From: Lawsonibacter sp. | GTDB lineage: Bacteria > Bacillota > Clostridia > Oscillospirales > Oscillospiraceae | Reading direction: 5' to 3' | Length of the DNA: 12,499 bases | NCBI GenBank assembly: GCA_022793355.1 | Contig: JAAWCR010000216.1 | Coordinates: forward strand, 1 to 12,499 | In this document: one piece after another, positions 7,003-12,499 of the stretch | Layout of the letters: every line of letters starts with the position of its first letter | How positions within the stretch are numbered: the first letter of the stretch is position 1 | Notes under the pieces: model-generated | The model's database searches: none | Told to the model about the DNA's origin: nothing | The model's input: only the letters and a program-made list of their open reading frames with translations | Program-made: the position numbers and the translations under genes

Positions 7003-8403
7003 GAAAGAGGAATCATCGCGCGTATCTCCGGCCCTGTGGTGGACGTGGAAATCATCACGGGCGATTTGCCCAAGCTGCGGGAGGAGCTGACCGTGGAAAA
7101 GGACGGCGCTCTCCGGGTGATGGAGGTGGCCCAGCATGTCGGCAGCAATATGGTGCGGTGCATCATGCTCTCCCCCAGCGAGGGACTGGCCCGTGGGCTG
7201 GCGGTGGACGTCCCTGGCCGCACCATCCAGGTGCCGGTGGGCAAGGCCACCCTGGGCCGGATGTTCAACGTATTGGGCCAGCCTATCGACGGCGGTGGCC
7301 CTGTTCCCGAGGACACTCCGGTGAAGAGCATCTACCGCAGCCCACCCACCTTTGAGGAGCAGAGCCCGGCGGTGGAAATTCTGGAAACGGGCATCAAGGT
7401 TATCGATCTGCTGGAGCCCTACCCCCGGGGGGGCAAAATCGGCCTGTTCGGCGGCGCCGGTGTGGGCAAGACGGTGCTGATTCAGGAGCTGATTCACAAC
7501 GTCGCCATGGAACACGGCGGCTACTCCATCTTCACCGGCGTGGGCGAGCGCAGCCGCGAGGGCAACGACCTGTGGCGTGAAATGCGGGAGAGCGGCGTAT
7601 CCGACAAGACCGCTCTGGTGTTCGGACAGATGAACGAGTCCCCTGGCGTGCGCATGCGGGTGGCACTGTCCGGGCTGACCATGGCCGAGTATTTTCGCGA
7701 TCAGGAGCACAAGGATGTGCTGCTGTTTATCGACAACATTTTCCGCTTTGTGCAGGCGGGCAGTGAGGTCTCCACCCTGCTGGGCCGCATGCCCTCCGCC
7801 GTAGGCTATCAGCCCACCCTGGCCAACGAGATGGGGGAGCTTCAGGAGCGTATCGCCTCCACCAAGGCGGGCTCCGTCACCTCTGTTCAGGCGGTGTACG
7901 TCCCCGCCGACGACCTCACCGACCCGGCCACCGCCACCACCTTCGCCCATCTGGACGCCACCACGGTGCTCAGCCGTAAGATTTCCGAGCAGGGCATCTA
8001 TCCGGCAGTGGACCCCCTGGGTTCCTCCTCCCGGATTCTGGAGGCGGATATCGTGGGCCAAGAGCACTACCGCATCGCCCGCAAGGTCCAGGAGATTTTG
8101 CAGAAATACCGGGAGCTCCAGGACATCATCGCCATTCTGGGCATGGACGAGCTGAGCGAGGAGGACCGGCTGACAGTAGCCCGGGCCCGGCGCATCCAGC
8201 GTTTCCTGGCCCAGCCCACTCATGTGGCGGAGAAGTTCACCGGTATCCCCGGGGTTTACGTCCCCCTGAAGGACACGCTGGAGAGCTTTGGGGCCATTAT
8301 CGACGGCGAGCTGGATCAGTACCCGGAGACCGCATTCTACAACGTGGGCACCTGGCATGACGTGGTACTCAAGGCCAAAAAGCTGGAAGCGGGTGAGATT
8401 TGA
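7000..8403 (+). CDS. atpD: F-type ATP synthase subunit beta (catalytic)
   Basis: 467 residues from TTG 7000, a normal length. Carries the catalytic sites: Walker A GGAGVGKT (151-158), catalytic Glu183 in GVGERSREGND, Walker B region LLFIDNIFRF (241-250), and the DELSEED lever that pushes on gamma (383-389). The family N-terminus (GIIARISGPVVDVEI) fixes the start within a few codons. The frame stays open upstream into atpG as far as 6886, but that would add 38 residues alien to beta. An ATG at 6995 is better spaced from the ribosome site but one base out of frame: with one more T in the ttt at 6999-7001 it would read M-V-L-E-R-G-I-I. So either TTG is genuinely used or a base is missing. The stop overlaps the atpC start (TGATG). 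Confidence 0.95.
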   Translation: MERGIIARISGPVVDVEIITGDLPKLREELTVEKDGALRVMEVAQHVGSNMVRCIMLSPSEGLARGLAVDVPGRTIQVPVGKATLGRMFNVLGQPIDGGGPVPEDTPVKSIYRSPPTFEEQSPAVEILETGIKVIDLLEPYPRGGKIGLFGGAGVGKTVLIQELIHNVAMEHGGYSIFTGVGERSREGNDLWREMRESGVSDKTALVFGQMNESPGVRMRVALSGLTMAEYFRDQEHKDVLLFIDNIFRFVQAGSEVSTLLGRMPSAVGYQPTLANEMGELQERIASTKAGSVTSVQAVYVPADDLTDPATATTFAHLDATTVLSRKISEQGIYPAVDPLGSSSRILEADIVGQEHYRIARKVQEILQKYRELQDIIAILGMDELSEEDRLTVARARRIQRFLAQPTHVAEKFTGIPGVYVPLKDTLESFGAIIDGELDQYPETAFYNVGTWHDVVLKAKKLEAGEI

Positions 8404-8813
8404 TGAACACCTTTCAGGTGCATATTCTGGCTGTGGACCGCACCTTTTACGAGGGCCCCTGCGTGAGCCTTACCGTCCCCACCAGCGACGGCGAACAGGG
8501 GATCCTGGCCCATCATAGCAGCATGATCGCCGCCATACAGCCCGGTATTCTGCGCTATCAGCTCCCCGGGCAGCCGCTCCAGATGGCCTCTGTCTCCCCC
8601 GGCATGGTGAAGGTGGAGAACAACGACGTGATGGTGCTTGTGGACTCCGTTGAGCGCCCAGAAGAGATCGACGCCGCCCGAGCCAAACGGGAGGCCGACG
8701 AGGCCCGGGAGATCCTGCTGCAAAAGAAGAGCCGCCAGGAGTACCGAATCGCCCAGGCCACCCTGGCCCGCGCCCTCAACCGCCTGCGGGTAAAGGCCCG
8801 GGACGTGGATTAA
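8403..8813 (+). CDS. atpC: F-type ATP synthase subunit epsilon
   Basis: 136 residues. The N-terminal beta-sandwich (1-84; TFQVHILAVDRTFYEG, DGEQGILAHHSSMIAA) binds gamma and the c ring. The C-terminal helical hairpin (85-134) contains IDAARAKR (89-96), matching the I(L)DxxRA ATP-binding motif known from Bacillus PS3 epsilon, and ends RALNRLRV. In that relative, ATP binding holds the hairpin down and relieves inhibition of ATP hydrolysis, so similar control is plausible here. ATG 8403 shares one base with the atpD stop; a TTG directly before it is less likely. Last gene of the operon, followed at once by a strong hairpin. Confidence 0.94.
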   Translation: MNTFQVHILAVDRTFYEGPCVSLTVPTSDGEQGILAHHSSMIAAIQPGILRYQLPGQPLQMASVSPGMVKVENNDVMVLVDSVERPEEIDAARAKREADEAREILLQKKSRQEYRIAQATLARALNRLRVKARDVD

Positions 8814-8821
8814 ATTGTGGA

Positions 8822-8851
8822 ACAGCCTCCGCCAAATACGGCGGAGGCTGT
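8822..8851. terminator. Shared bidirectional terminator between atpC and cutC
   Basis: A perfect 12-bp stem (acagcctccgcc 8822-8833, ggcggaggctgt 8840-8851) with a 6-nt loop lies between the convergent stops of atpC and cutC. T-rich sequence follows on the plus strand (gttcattt), and AT-rich sequence lies on the minus-strand exit side (ttccacaattta). It can serve both genes. Confidence 0.8.
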
Positions 8852-8882
8852 GTTCATTTGGCTGTGAGCCAAAGCCATTCCT

Positions 8883-9641
8883 TCAGCGCTTGAGGCTGTG
8901 AACAAGTTCCGCGCAGGCCCGCACCTCCTCTTCGCTGGTCCGCCATACCTCATACTCCGACAGGGAGGGCAGCCCCATGGATACCCCCTCCTTGCGATAT
9001 ACCATACCGCTGTCCAGCGTCCCCCGCCGGGCTGAGGTGTGGAAAGCCCCGATGCCGGTGGCGCTATGCAGCCGCAAAATGTTCTCCTTCTTCACCCCGG
9101 CCCCGGCCATCAGGACCACCCGTCCCGCCGCCGCACGGTGCAGCTCCCCCAGCAGTACCTCGCCCGCCTCCGCGCTCTGTGCCTGCCCCGAGGTGAGGAT
9201 GGTTTCGCACCCCAGGGCTACAGCCTCCTCCAGGGCGGCAAAGGGGTCCCGGGTCATGTCAAAGGCCCGGTGCAGGGTAACGTCCATCCCATCCGCCTGG
9301 CGTATGAGCCGGACCATCCGCTCCCTGTCCAGCTCCCCCGTGCGGGTGAGGATCCCAAGGACAACACCGTCCGCCCCCAACTCCCCAAAAGCCCGGATCT
9401 CCTCCTCCATCTCCTCCAGCTCCTCGCCGCTGTACAGAAAATCCCCGAAGCGGGGGCGGATCAGGACGTTGATCCGGACACCGCAGTCCCGCCGCACCTG
9501 GCGGAAAAGGGCGCGGGAGGGGGTGGTGCCGCCAATGGCCAGATTGGCGCACAGCTCTATCCGGTCCGCCCCACCCCGGGCCGCGGCCATGGCAGAGGCA
9601 TAGGAGTCCACGCAGGCCTCCAGAAAAGGCAGTTTCATCAT
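8883..9641 (-). CDS. cutC: CutC-family protein (TIM-barrel)
   Basis: 252 residues, the normal length for CutC. Family features: LEACVDSYASAMAAARGGADRIELCANLAIGGTTPS at the N-terminus, then VLIRPRFGDFLYS, GADGVVLGILTRTGELD, DVTLHRAFDMTRDP (about 131-144) and ILTSGQAQSA. CutC was named for copper tolerance in E. coli, but later work questioned a direct copper role and the reaction is unsettled; the fold is a TIM barrel. The protein is cytoplasmic with no signal peptide. Two ATGs in tandem: the first at 9641, the second at 9638 with better spacing (7 nt) from AAGGAGG. No promoter is visible between it and the pyrophosphatase, whose terminator hairpin lies directly upstream, so it may depend on read-through or a promoter inside that gene. 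Confidence 0.88.
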   Translation of the reverse strand: MMKLPFLEACVDSYASAMAAARGGADRIELCANLAIGGTTPSRALFRQVRRDCGVRINVLIRPRFGDFLYSGEELEEMEEEIRAFGELGADGVVLGILTRTGELDRERMVRLIRQADGMDVTLHRAFDMTRDPFAALEEAVALGCETILTSGQAQSAEAGEVLLGELHRAAAGRVVLMAGAGVKKENILRLHSATGIGAFHTSARRGTLDSGMVYRKEGVSMGLPSLSEYEVWRTSEEEVRACAELVHSLKR

Positions 9642-9661
9642 GATTCCTCCTTTTGTTTCAA

Positions 9662-9690
9662 ACAGCCCCGGCGGTTTCCGCCGGGGCTGT
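9662..9690 (-). terminator. Hairpin between the pyrophosphatase gene and cutC
   Basis: A perfect 13-bp stem (acagccccggcgg 9662-9674, ccgccggggctgt 9678-9690) with a TTT loop sits 3 nt past the stop of the minus-strand pyrophosphatase gene. On the minus strand it is followed by tttgaaacaaaa, a short T tract. The outer stem sequence ACAGCC/GGCTGT is the same as in the atpC terminator. Confidence 0.75.
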
Positions 9691-9693
9691 CCG

Positions 9694-11364
9694 CTACTCC
9701 TCTTCCTGCTTGATCGCGGTAATGAGCTTGGGAATCATCTGCTTTTTCCGGCTGACCACCCCGGGCAGCACGGCAACGCCCTTTACAATCTCGGTCTGGA
9801 AGGTCTTGGAAATTAGTTCCTCCGCCCCCGCCCCCGCCATCAGCAGCTCTGTGCTGGAATTTCGCACGTCGGTAAACATGTAAAAGATATAGTCCAGGCC
9901 CTGCTTGTCCAGCGCCTCGGGGAGATAAGGCCCCACCAGGGCCTGAGCCGCCTTGCGGTTTTTCTCCGTCATATAGCTGCCCTGGCCCACGCCAAAGCGG
10001 ACATCTCCGCTGGTGAAAATTTTATAGTCGCCGTTGAACACTGCCTCCGCCGTCTTGCCGGATACGTCGCCGCCGTGCTCAAACATGGTGTCGGCGTACT
10101 CCTCCAGGTTCACCCCAGCCAGCTCGGCCAGTGCCCGGGCCGCCCGCTCATCAGCGGGGGTGCAGGTGGGGCTGCGGAACATCAGGGTATCGGACAGAAT
10201 GGCGGACAGCATCAAACCGGCAGTGGCGGAGTCAATTTCCACCTCATTCTCCCGGTACATCTGATAGACGATGGTGCAGGTACAGCCCACGGGCACGTTG
10301 CGGAAATACACCGGGCTGTCTGTCTCCAGCGCGCCGATGCGGTGGTGGTCGATGATTTCCAGAACCTCGGCCTCGTCTATGCCTTCCACAGCCTGACTTT
10401 TTTCATTGTGATCCACCAGAATCAGCTGCTTTTTATGTAGGTTGAGCAAATTCCGGCGGGATACCACGCCGGTATACTTCCCATCGTCATCCAGCACGGG
10501 AAAATACCGGAAGCGCACGGAAGCCATTACCCTGGTGGCCTCCTCCACAGGGGTGTGGAGGGTGAAGGTGAGCAGCTTGCCCTTGGTCATGTAGTGACGA
10601 ATCGGGGCGGCCTGGCTAAGCATCTGGCCGGTGACATAGGTGCTGTTCTGGGTGGTGATGACGATACAGCCCTTTTCCTCCGCAAGCATCTGCATTGTGC
10701 GGGAAACCCTGCTGCTGGCACACACGATAATGCAGCCGGCGTCCATCTCCAGGGCGGCCAGCTGGCTCTCCGCCCGGTTGCTGACCACCACCACATCGCC
10801 GGGAGAGATGGACTTCTCAATCTGCTCGGCGCTGCCCGAGCCGATGATAATCCGCCCCTCCACAATCTTATCCGTCACGTCGCCCACCAGAACCGACCCG
10901 TCCAGAATGTCAATCAGATTCTGATAGCTGGTTTTGGCAATCTCCAGGGCATGGGGGTCCATGCCGTCCATATTGGCGGTGGCCACATCCTTCACGGTGA
11001 TTACCCCCTGAAGGGCGCCCTCCCCGTCCACAACGCACAGGGTATCCAGCTCCTGGTCCCGCATGGTCATCCAGGCCCGGCGCAGGCTCATTTCGCCGTC
11101 CACCCCCTTGGCCGGGCGAATGTCCACATCCCGGATGTGGGGGCTGACGTCGGTATACAGCTGGGGCTGGGGGACCTTGAAGTAGTCCAGCACAAACTCC
11201 GTCTCCCGGTTGAGCAACCCCGCACGGCAAGGCTTGCAGGGCTGGTTCGGGTTCAGAATATTTTTCAGGCGGCTGTAGGCAATGGCGGAACAGATGGAAT
11301 CGGTGTCCGGGTTCCGATGCCCAATCACCTTGATGGCCCGGCGGGCTCTCGCTTGTGTATTCAT
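9694..11364 (-). CDS. ppaC: CBS/DRTGG-containing manganese-dependent inorganic pyrophosphatase (family II)
   Basis: 556 residues. Hydrolyses pyrophosphate in the cytoplasm. The DHH catalytic part is split by a regulatory insert: GHRNPDTDS (15-23, metal ligands), CBS domain 1 (about 71-130), a DRTGG-type domain (about 150-255), CBS domain 2 (258-310), then the rest of the DHH part with LVDHNE (316-321), DHHRIG (339-344) and SDTLMF (391-396), and a DHHA2 domain ending with the substrate-binding SRKKQMIPKL (538-547). This layout matches the Clostridium perfringens CBS-pyrophosphatase, where AMP and ADP inhibit while ATP or diadenosine tetraphosphate activate. The eponymous TGG of the DRTGG domain reads CASSRV here. 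I choose ATG 11364 (GAGG 7 nt upstream, family-like start MNTQARARRAIKVIGHRNP); the frame is open to 11538 but that extension covers the promoter. Gene symbol by family analogy. Confidence 0.9.
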   Translation of the reverse strand: MNTQARARRAIKVIGHRNPDTDSICSAIAYSRLKNILNPNQPCKPCRAGLLNRETEFVLDYFKVPQPQLYTDVSPHIRDVDIRPAKGVDGEMSLRRAWMTMRDQELDTLCVVDGEGALQGVITVKDVATANMDGMDPHALEIAKTSYQNLIDILDGSVLVGDVTDKIVEGRIIIGSGSAEQIEKSISPGDVVVVSNRAESQLAALEMDAGCIIVCASSRVSRTMQMLAEEKGCIVITTQNSTYVTGQMLSQAAPIRHYMTKGKLLTFTLHTPVEEATRVMASVRFRYFPVLDDDGKYTGVVSRRNLLNLHKKQLILVDHNEKSQAVEGIDEAEVLEIIDHHRIGALETDSPVYFRNVPVGCTCTIVYQMYRENEVEIDSATAGLMLSAILSDTLMFRSPTCTPADERAARALAELAGVNLEEYADTMFEHGGDVSGKTAEAVFNGDYKIFTSGDVRFGVGQGSYMTEKNRKAAQALVGPYLPEALDKQGLDYIFYMFTDVRNSSTELLMAGAGAEELISKTFQTEIVKGVAVLPGVVSRKKQMIPKLITAIKQEEE

Positions 11365-11381
11365 AGGCAAACCTCGTTTCT

Positions 11382-11399
11382 CCGCCGAAGGACCGGCGG
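11382..11399 (-). promoter_or_regulatory. Leader hairpin before the pyrophosphatase gene
   Basis: A 6-bp GC stem (ccgccg 11382-11387, cggcgg 11394-11399) with a 6-nt loop lies in the leader, just upstream of the ribosome site at 11372-11375. It could influence translation or mRNA stability; no known riboswitch is recognised. Confidence 0.4.
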
Positions 11400-11425
11400 G
11401 GCAGTGAATCCATTTGTTGCTTTCT

Positions 11426-11454
11426 ATCATACCACGGCTTTTGCCCCTGCGCAA
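11426..11454 (-). promoter_or_regulatory. Promoter of the pyrophosphatase gene
   Basis: On the minus strand TTGCGC (11454-11449) and TATGAT (11431-11426) are 17 bp apart, a good sigma-A promoter. Transcription would begin near 11419, giving a leader of about 55 nt. This also argues against a start codon upstream of 11364. Confidence 0.7.
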
Positions 11455-11464
11455 GAGATATCCG

Positions 11465-11989
11465 TCACTTCTCGTTTTGAATCGGGAGCCTGGGCATCCC
11501 CTTTTGGTCAAAACTCCACACCAGATGGGCGCGCCCATTCCAGCGCTCCACCCGGGCCAGGCAAATCAGGGCGGTCAGCGGAACGGGGCAATCGGTACGG
11601 AAAGGTGCCGCCAGAGAAAAGCCCCCTTCTTCCTTCCTGCACAGCATGGAGCCCTCCAGCTCGCCTTTCAGCACCGGGTCGGACACCAGCGCCCCGGGCC
11701 GCTGCTCGCAGTACCATCCAGTCTCCGCCTCCTTCTGAAAGGAGAAAGCCAGCACCGCTGCGGGACGGAACTGTGGCCAGCAGCCCGCCCGCTCCAGGGC
11801 GCTCACCGTCAGAGTGCGCCGCAGCCGCAGCCGTCCCCCCTCTGGGGCCAAGGTGCCAAGCAGCAGCTTTCCACCCTGGTCCCCGTGGAGCCAGACCTTA
11901 TACAGGCCCCGGCCGTCCTCCGGCCGCTCCGCCTCCAGATGTACCCGGGCTCCCTCCTGCCGCAGCCGCAGAACGCCCCCTCCCCGCAT
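11465..11989 (-). CDS. Unrecognised protein, probably beta-rich
   Basis: 174 residues from ATG 11989, which has GGAGGA (12005-12000) 10-11 nt upstream. A TTG at 12007 in the same frame would add six residues but overlaps that ribosome site; a stop codon lies eight codons further up. Coding character is good: alternating hydrophobic and charged residues suggest many short beta strands, with GGG/RLR repeats (VLRLRQEG, GRLRLRRTLTVS), a central GRGLYKVWLHGDQGGKLLLGTLAPEGG, and GCWPQF near residue 78. There is no signal peptide, membrane helix or catalytic motif. I do not recognise the family. It has its own direction-matched position upstream of the pyrophosphatase gene, but that gene has a separate promoter, so a shared operon is not required. 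Confidence 0.7.
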   Translation of the reverse strand: MRGGGVLRLRQEGARVHLEAERPEDGRGLYKVWLHGDQGGKLLLGTLAPEGGRLRLRRTLTVSALERAGCWPQFRPAAVLAFSFQKEAETGWYCEQRPGALVSDPVLKGELEGSMLCRKEEGGFSLAAPFRTDCPVPLTALICLARVERWNGRAHLVWSFDQKGMPRLPIQNEK

Positions 11990-12044
11990 CTCCAGCTGTT
12001 CCTCCAAGCGCTTCGCCCCCTCTCCGCCATTCTATGCGAAAAAA

Positions 12045-12065
12045 ACCGGAACATACACCGGAACA
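12045..12065. repeat. Direct repeat ACCGGAACA, 12-bp period
   Basis: accggaaca at 12045-12053 and again at 12057-12065, separated by tac. It lies about 55 nt upstream of the start of the minus-strand unknown gene. A period of 12 bp is near one helical turn, so it could be a protein site, but two copies are weak evidence. Confidence 0.45.
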
Positions 12066-12371
12066 GGCGTGCGGCACAACTGGACGGCACATATTTTTGT
12101 ACCGCAAGCGAAAACACCCCTGGCGGACAGTTTCTATTTCATTGTACATTTTCATCATTTTCAATAATTTAAGTCGAAAAAATTCAATATATTTCAGCGC
12201 ATTTACTTTTTCTCCGACAGAAACTGTGTTTGAGCACTTTTACCGCGACTTATGCTGGTGAATATTTATTTTTGCGCGATTTTATACAAAAAATACTAGA
12301 ATCCAAAAAAAACTTCCCCTGTAACGCCTCTTCCCACCGGTAAAATGGTACGTTTCTTAGATAAATCGGTA

Positions 12372-12400
12372 TTCACCAATCTCTTTCATTTTTGTATAAT
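12372..12400 (+). promoter_or_regulatory. Likely promoter for the regulator-like gene
   Basis: A perfect TATAAT (12395-12400) has a poor -35 (TTCACC, 12372-12377) 17 bp upstream. Transcription would begin near 12407, giving a very short leader that starts at the ribosome site AAGGAGG (12408-12414). A weak -35 often goes with activator control or repression. Confidence 0.5.
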
Positions 12401-12422
12401 TTTCTCGAAGGAGGTTATCAGC

Positions 12423-12499
12423 ATGAGTATACAACAAAATATGGCTGATATAATGAACATCATAAAACAGCGTAAGGCACTTTCCATCGCAGAGTTTTC
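12423..12499 (+). CDS. Start of a probable helix-turn-helix regulator (3' end outside window)
   Basis: ATG 12423 has AAGGAGG 8 nt upstream. Twenty-five full codons are visible: MSIQQNMADIMNIIKQRK, then ALSIAEF. The form 'xxIMNIIKQRKALSIAEF' resembles the first helix and the start of the second helix in XRE-family (Cro/CI-type) DNA-binding domains. That is too little to name a family with confidence. The following residues are needed. Confidence 0.6.
   Translation, partial: MSIQQNMADIMNIIKQRKALSIAEF

Larger units (their letters stand above)
11990..12422. other. AT-rich divergent intergenic region
   Basis: About 430 bp between the minus-strand unknown gene and the plus-strand regulator-like gene. 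From about 12110 it is much richer in A and T than the genes around it. It holds a 9-bp direct repeat (12045-12065), two pairs of inverted repeats (12256-12399), and a promoter-like -10 before the regulator gene. No clear promoter for the minus-strand gene was found and no RNA gene was recognised. Confidence 0.5.

Noticed and set aside
6078..8358. Long open frames on the minus strand opposite atpG and atpD
   Set aside because: They are antisense to strongly conserved ATP synthase genes, rich in Gly/His/Pro of composition bias, with no ribosome site or family motif.
11365..11538. N-terminal extension of the pyrophosphatase frame
   Set aside because: It would cover a good promoter (11426-11454) and adds residues foreign to the family; ATG 11364 has a ribosome site.
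10555..12261. A 568-codon plus-strand open frame opposite the pyrophosphatase and the unknown gene
   Set aside because: It crosses two minus-strand genes and the AT-rich spacer, has low-complexity Pro/Arg/Ala composition, and no motif; a GC-bias artefact.
12272..12299. Second promoter candidate (TTGCGC-16-TACTAG) upstream of the regulator gene
   Set aside because: The -10 box is poor; the TATAAT at 12395 is better placed, though close to the ribosome site.
1..12499. CRISPR arrays, tRNA/rRNA genes, insertion sequences or prophage genes
   Set aside because: None seen: no regular repeat-spacer pattern, no transposase or integrase motifs, no recognisable tRNA fold.

Overview
The window looks like a GC-rich member of the Clostridia, most likely an Oscillospiraceae-type gut bacterium (Flavonifractor/Lawsonibacter-like). 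This rests on gene style, AGGAGG-type ribosome sites, AT-rich promoters between GC-rich genes, and the protein types. The taxon is an inference, not a database result. Its centre is a complete F-type ATP synthase operon.

Layout. Positions 2-772 hold the 3' part of a secreted ComEC-type metallo-beta-lactamase-fold protein with a C-terminal zinc-binding tail (5' end outside the window). Positions 993-2419 hold a two-gene unit with its own promoter: a ParB-like-domain protein and a calcineurin-like phosphoesterase that overlap by 4 nt. A weak hairpin follows, then a perfect-consensus promoter (TTGACA-16-TATAAT) that starts the ATP synthase operon: atpB (a), atpE (c), atpF (b), atpA, atpG (gamma), atpD (beta), atpC (epsilon), 2624-8813. 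It ends at a strong hairpin shared with the convergent gene. The minus strand then carries cutC (8883-9641), a CBS/DRTGG-regulated family II pyrophosphatase (9694-11364) with a clear promoter, and an unrecognised 174-aa protein (11465-11989). An AT-rich intergenic stretch of about 430 bp follows. The first 25 codons of a rightward gene, probably a helix-turn-helix regulator, begin at 12423.

Main finding. There is no separate atpH (delta). Instead, the first ~78 residues of AtpA align without gaps to the C-terminal domain of the delta subunit. They are joined directly to a full-length alpha subunit that keeps its own N-terminal helix. The N-terminal six-helix domain of delta, which normally binds the alpha N-termini, is not encoded anywhere in the operon. 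If correct, the stator is built differently: the link from b to F1 is covalently part of alpha and could be present three times per enzyme. Other oddities in the operon are a c subunit with a signal-peptide-like N-terminus and a mixed ion-binding site, an a subunit with a strongly basic C-terminal tail, and an atpD start where a better-placed ATG lies one base out of frame.

Functionally, the ATP synthase and the nucleotide-sensing pyrophosphatase both serve energy metabolism. They are separate, convergently oriented transcription units, so co-regulation cannot be claimed from the sequence.
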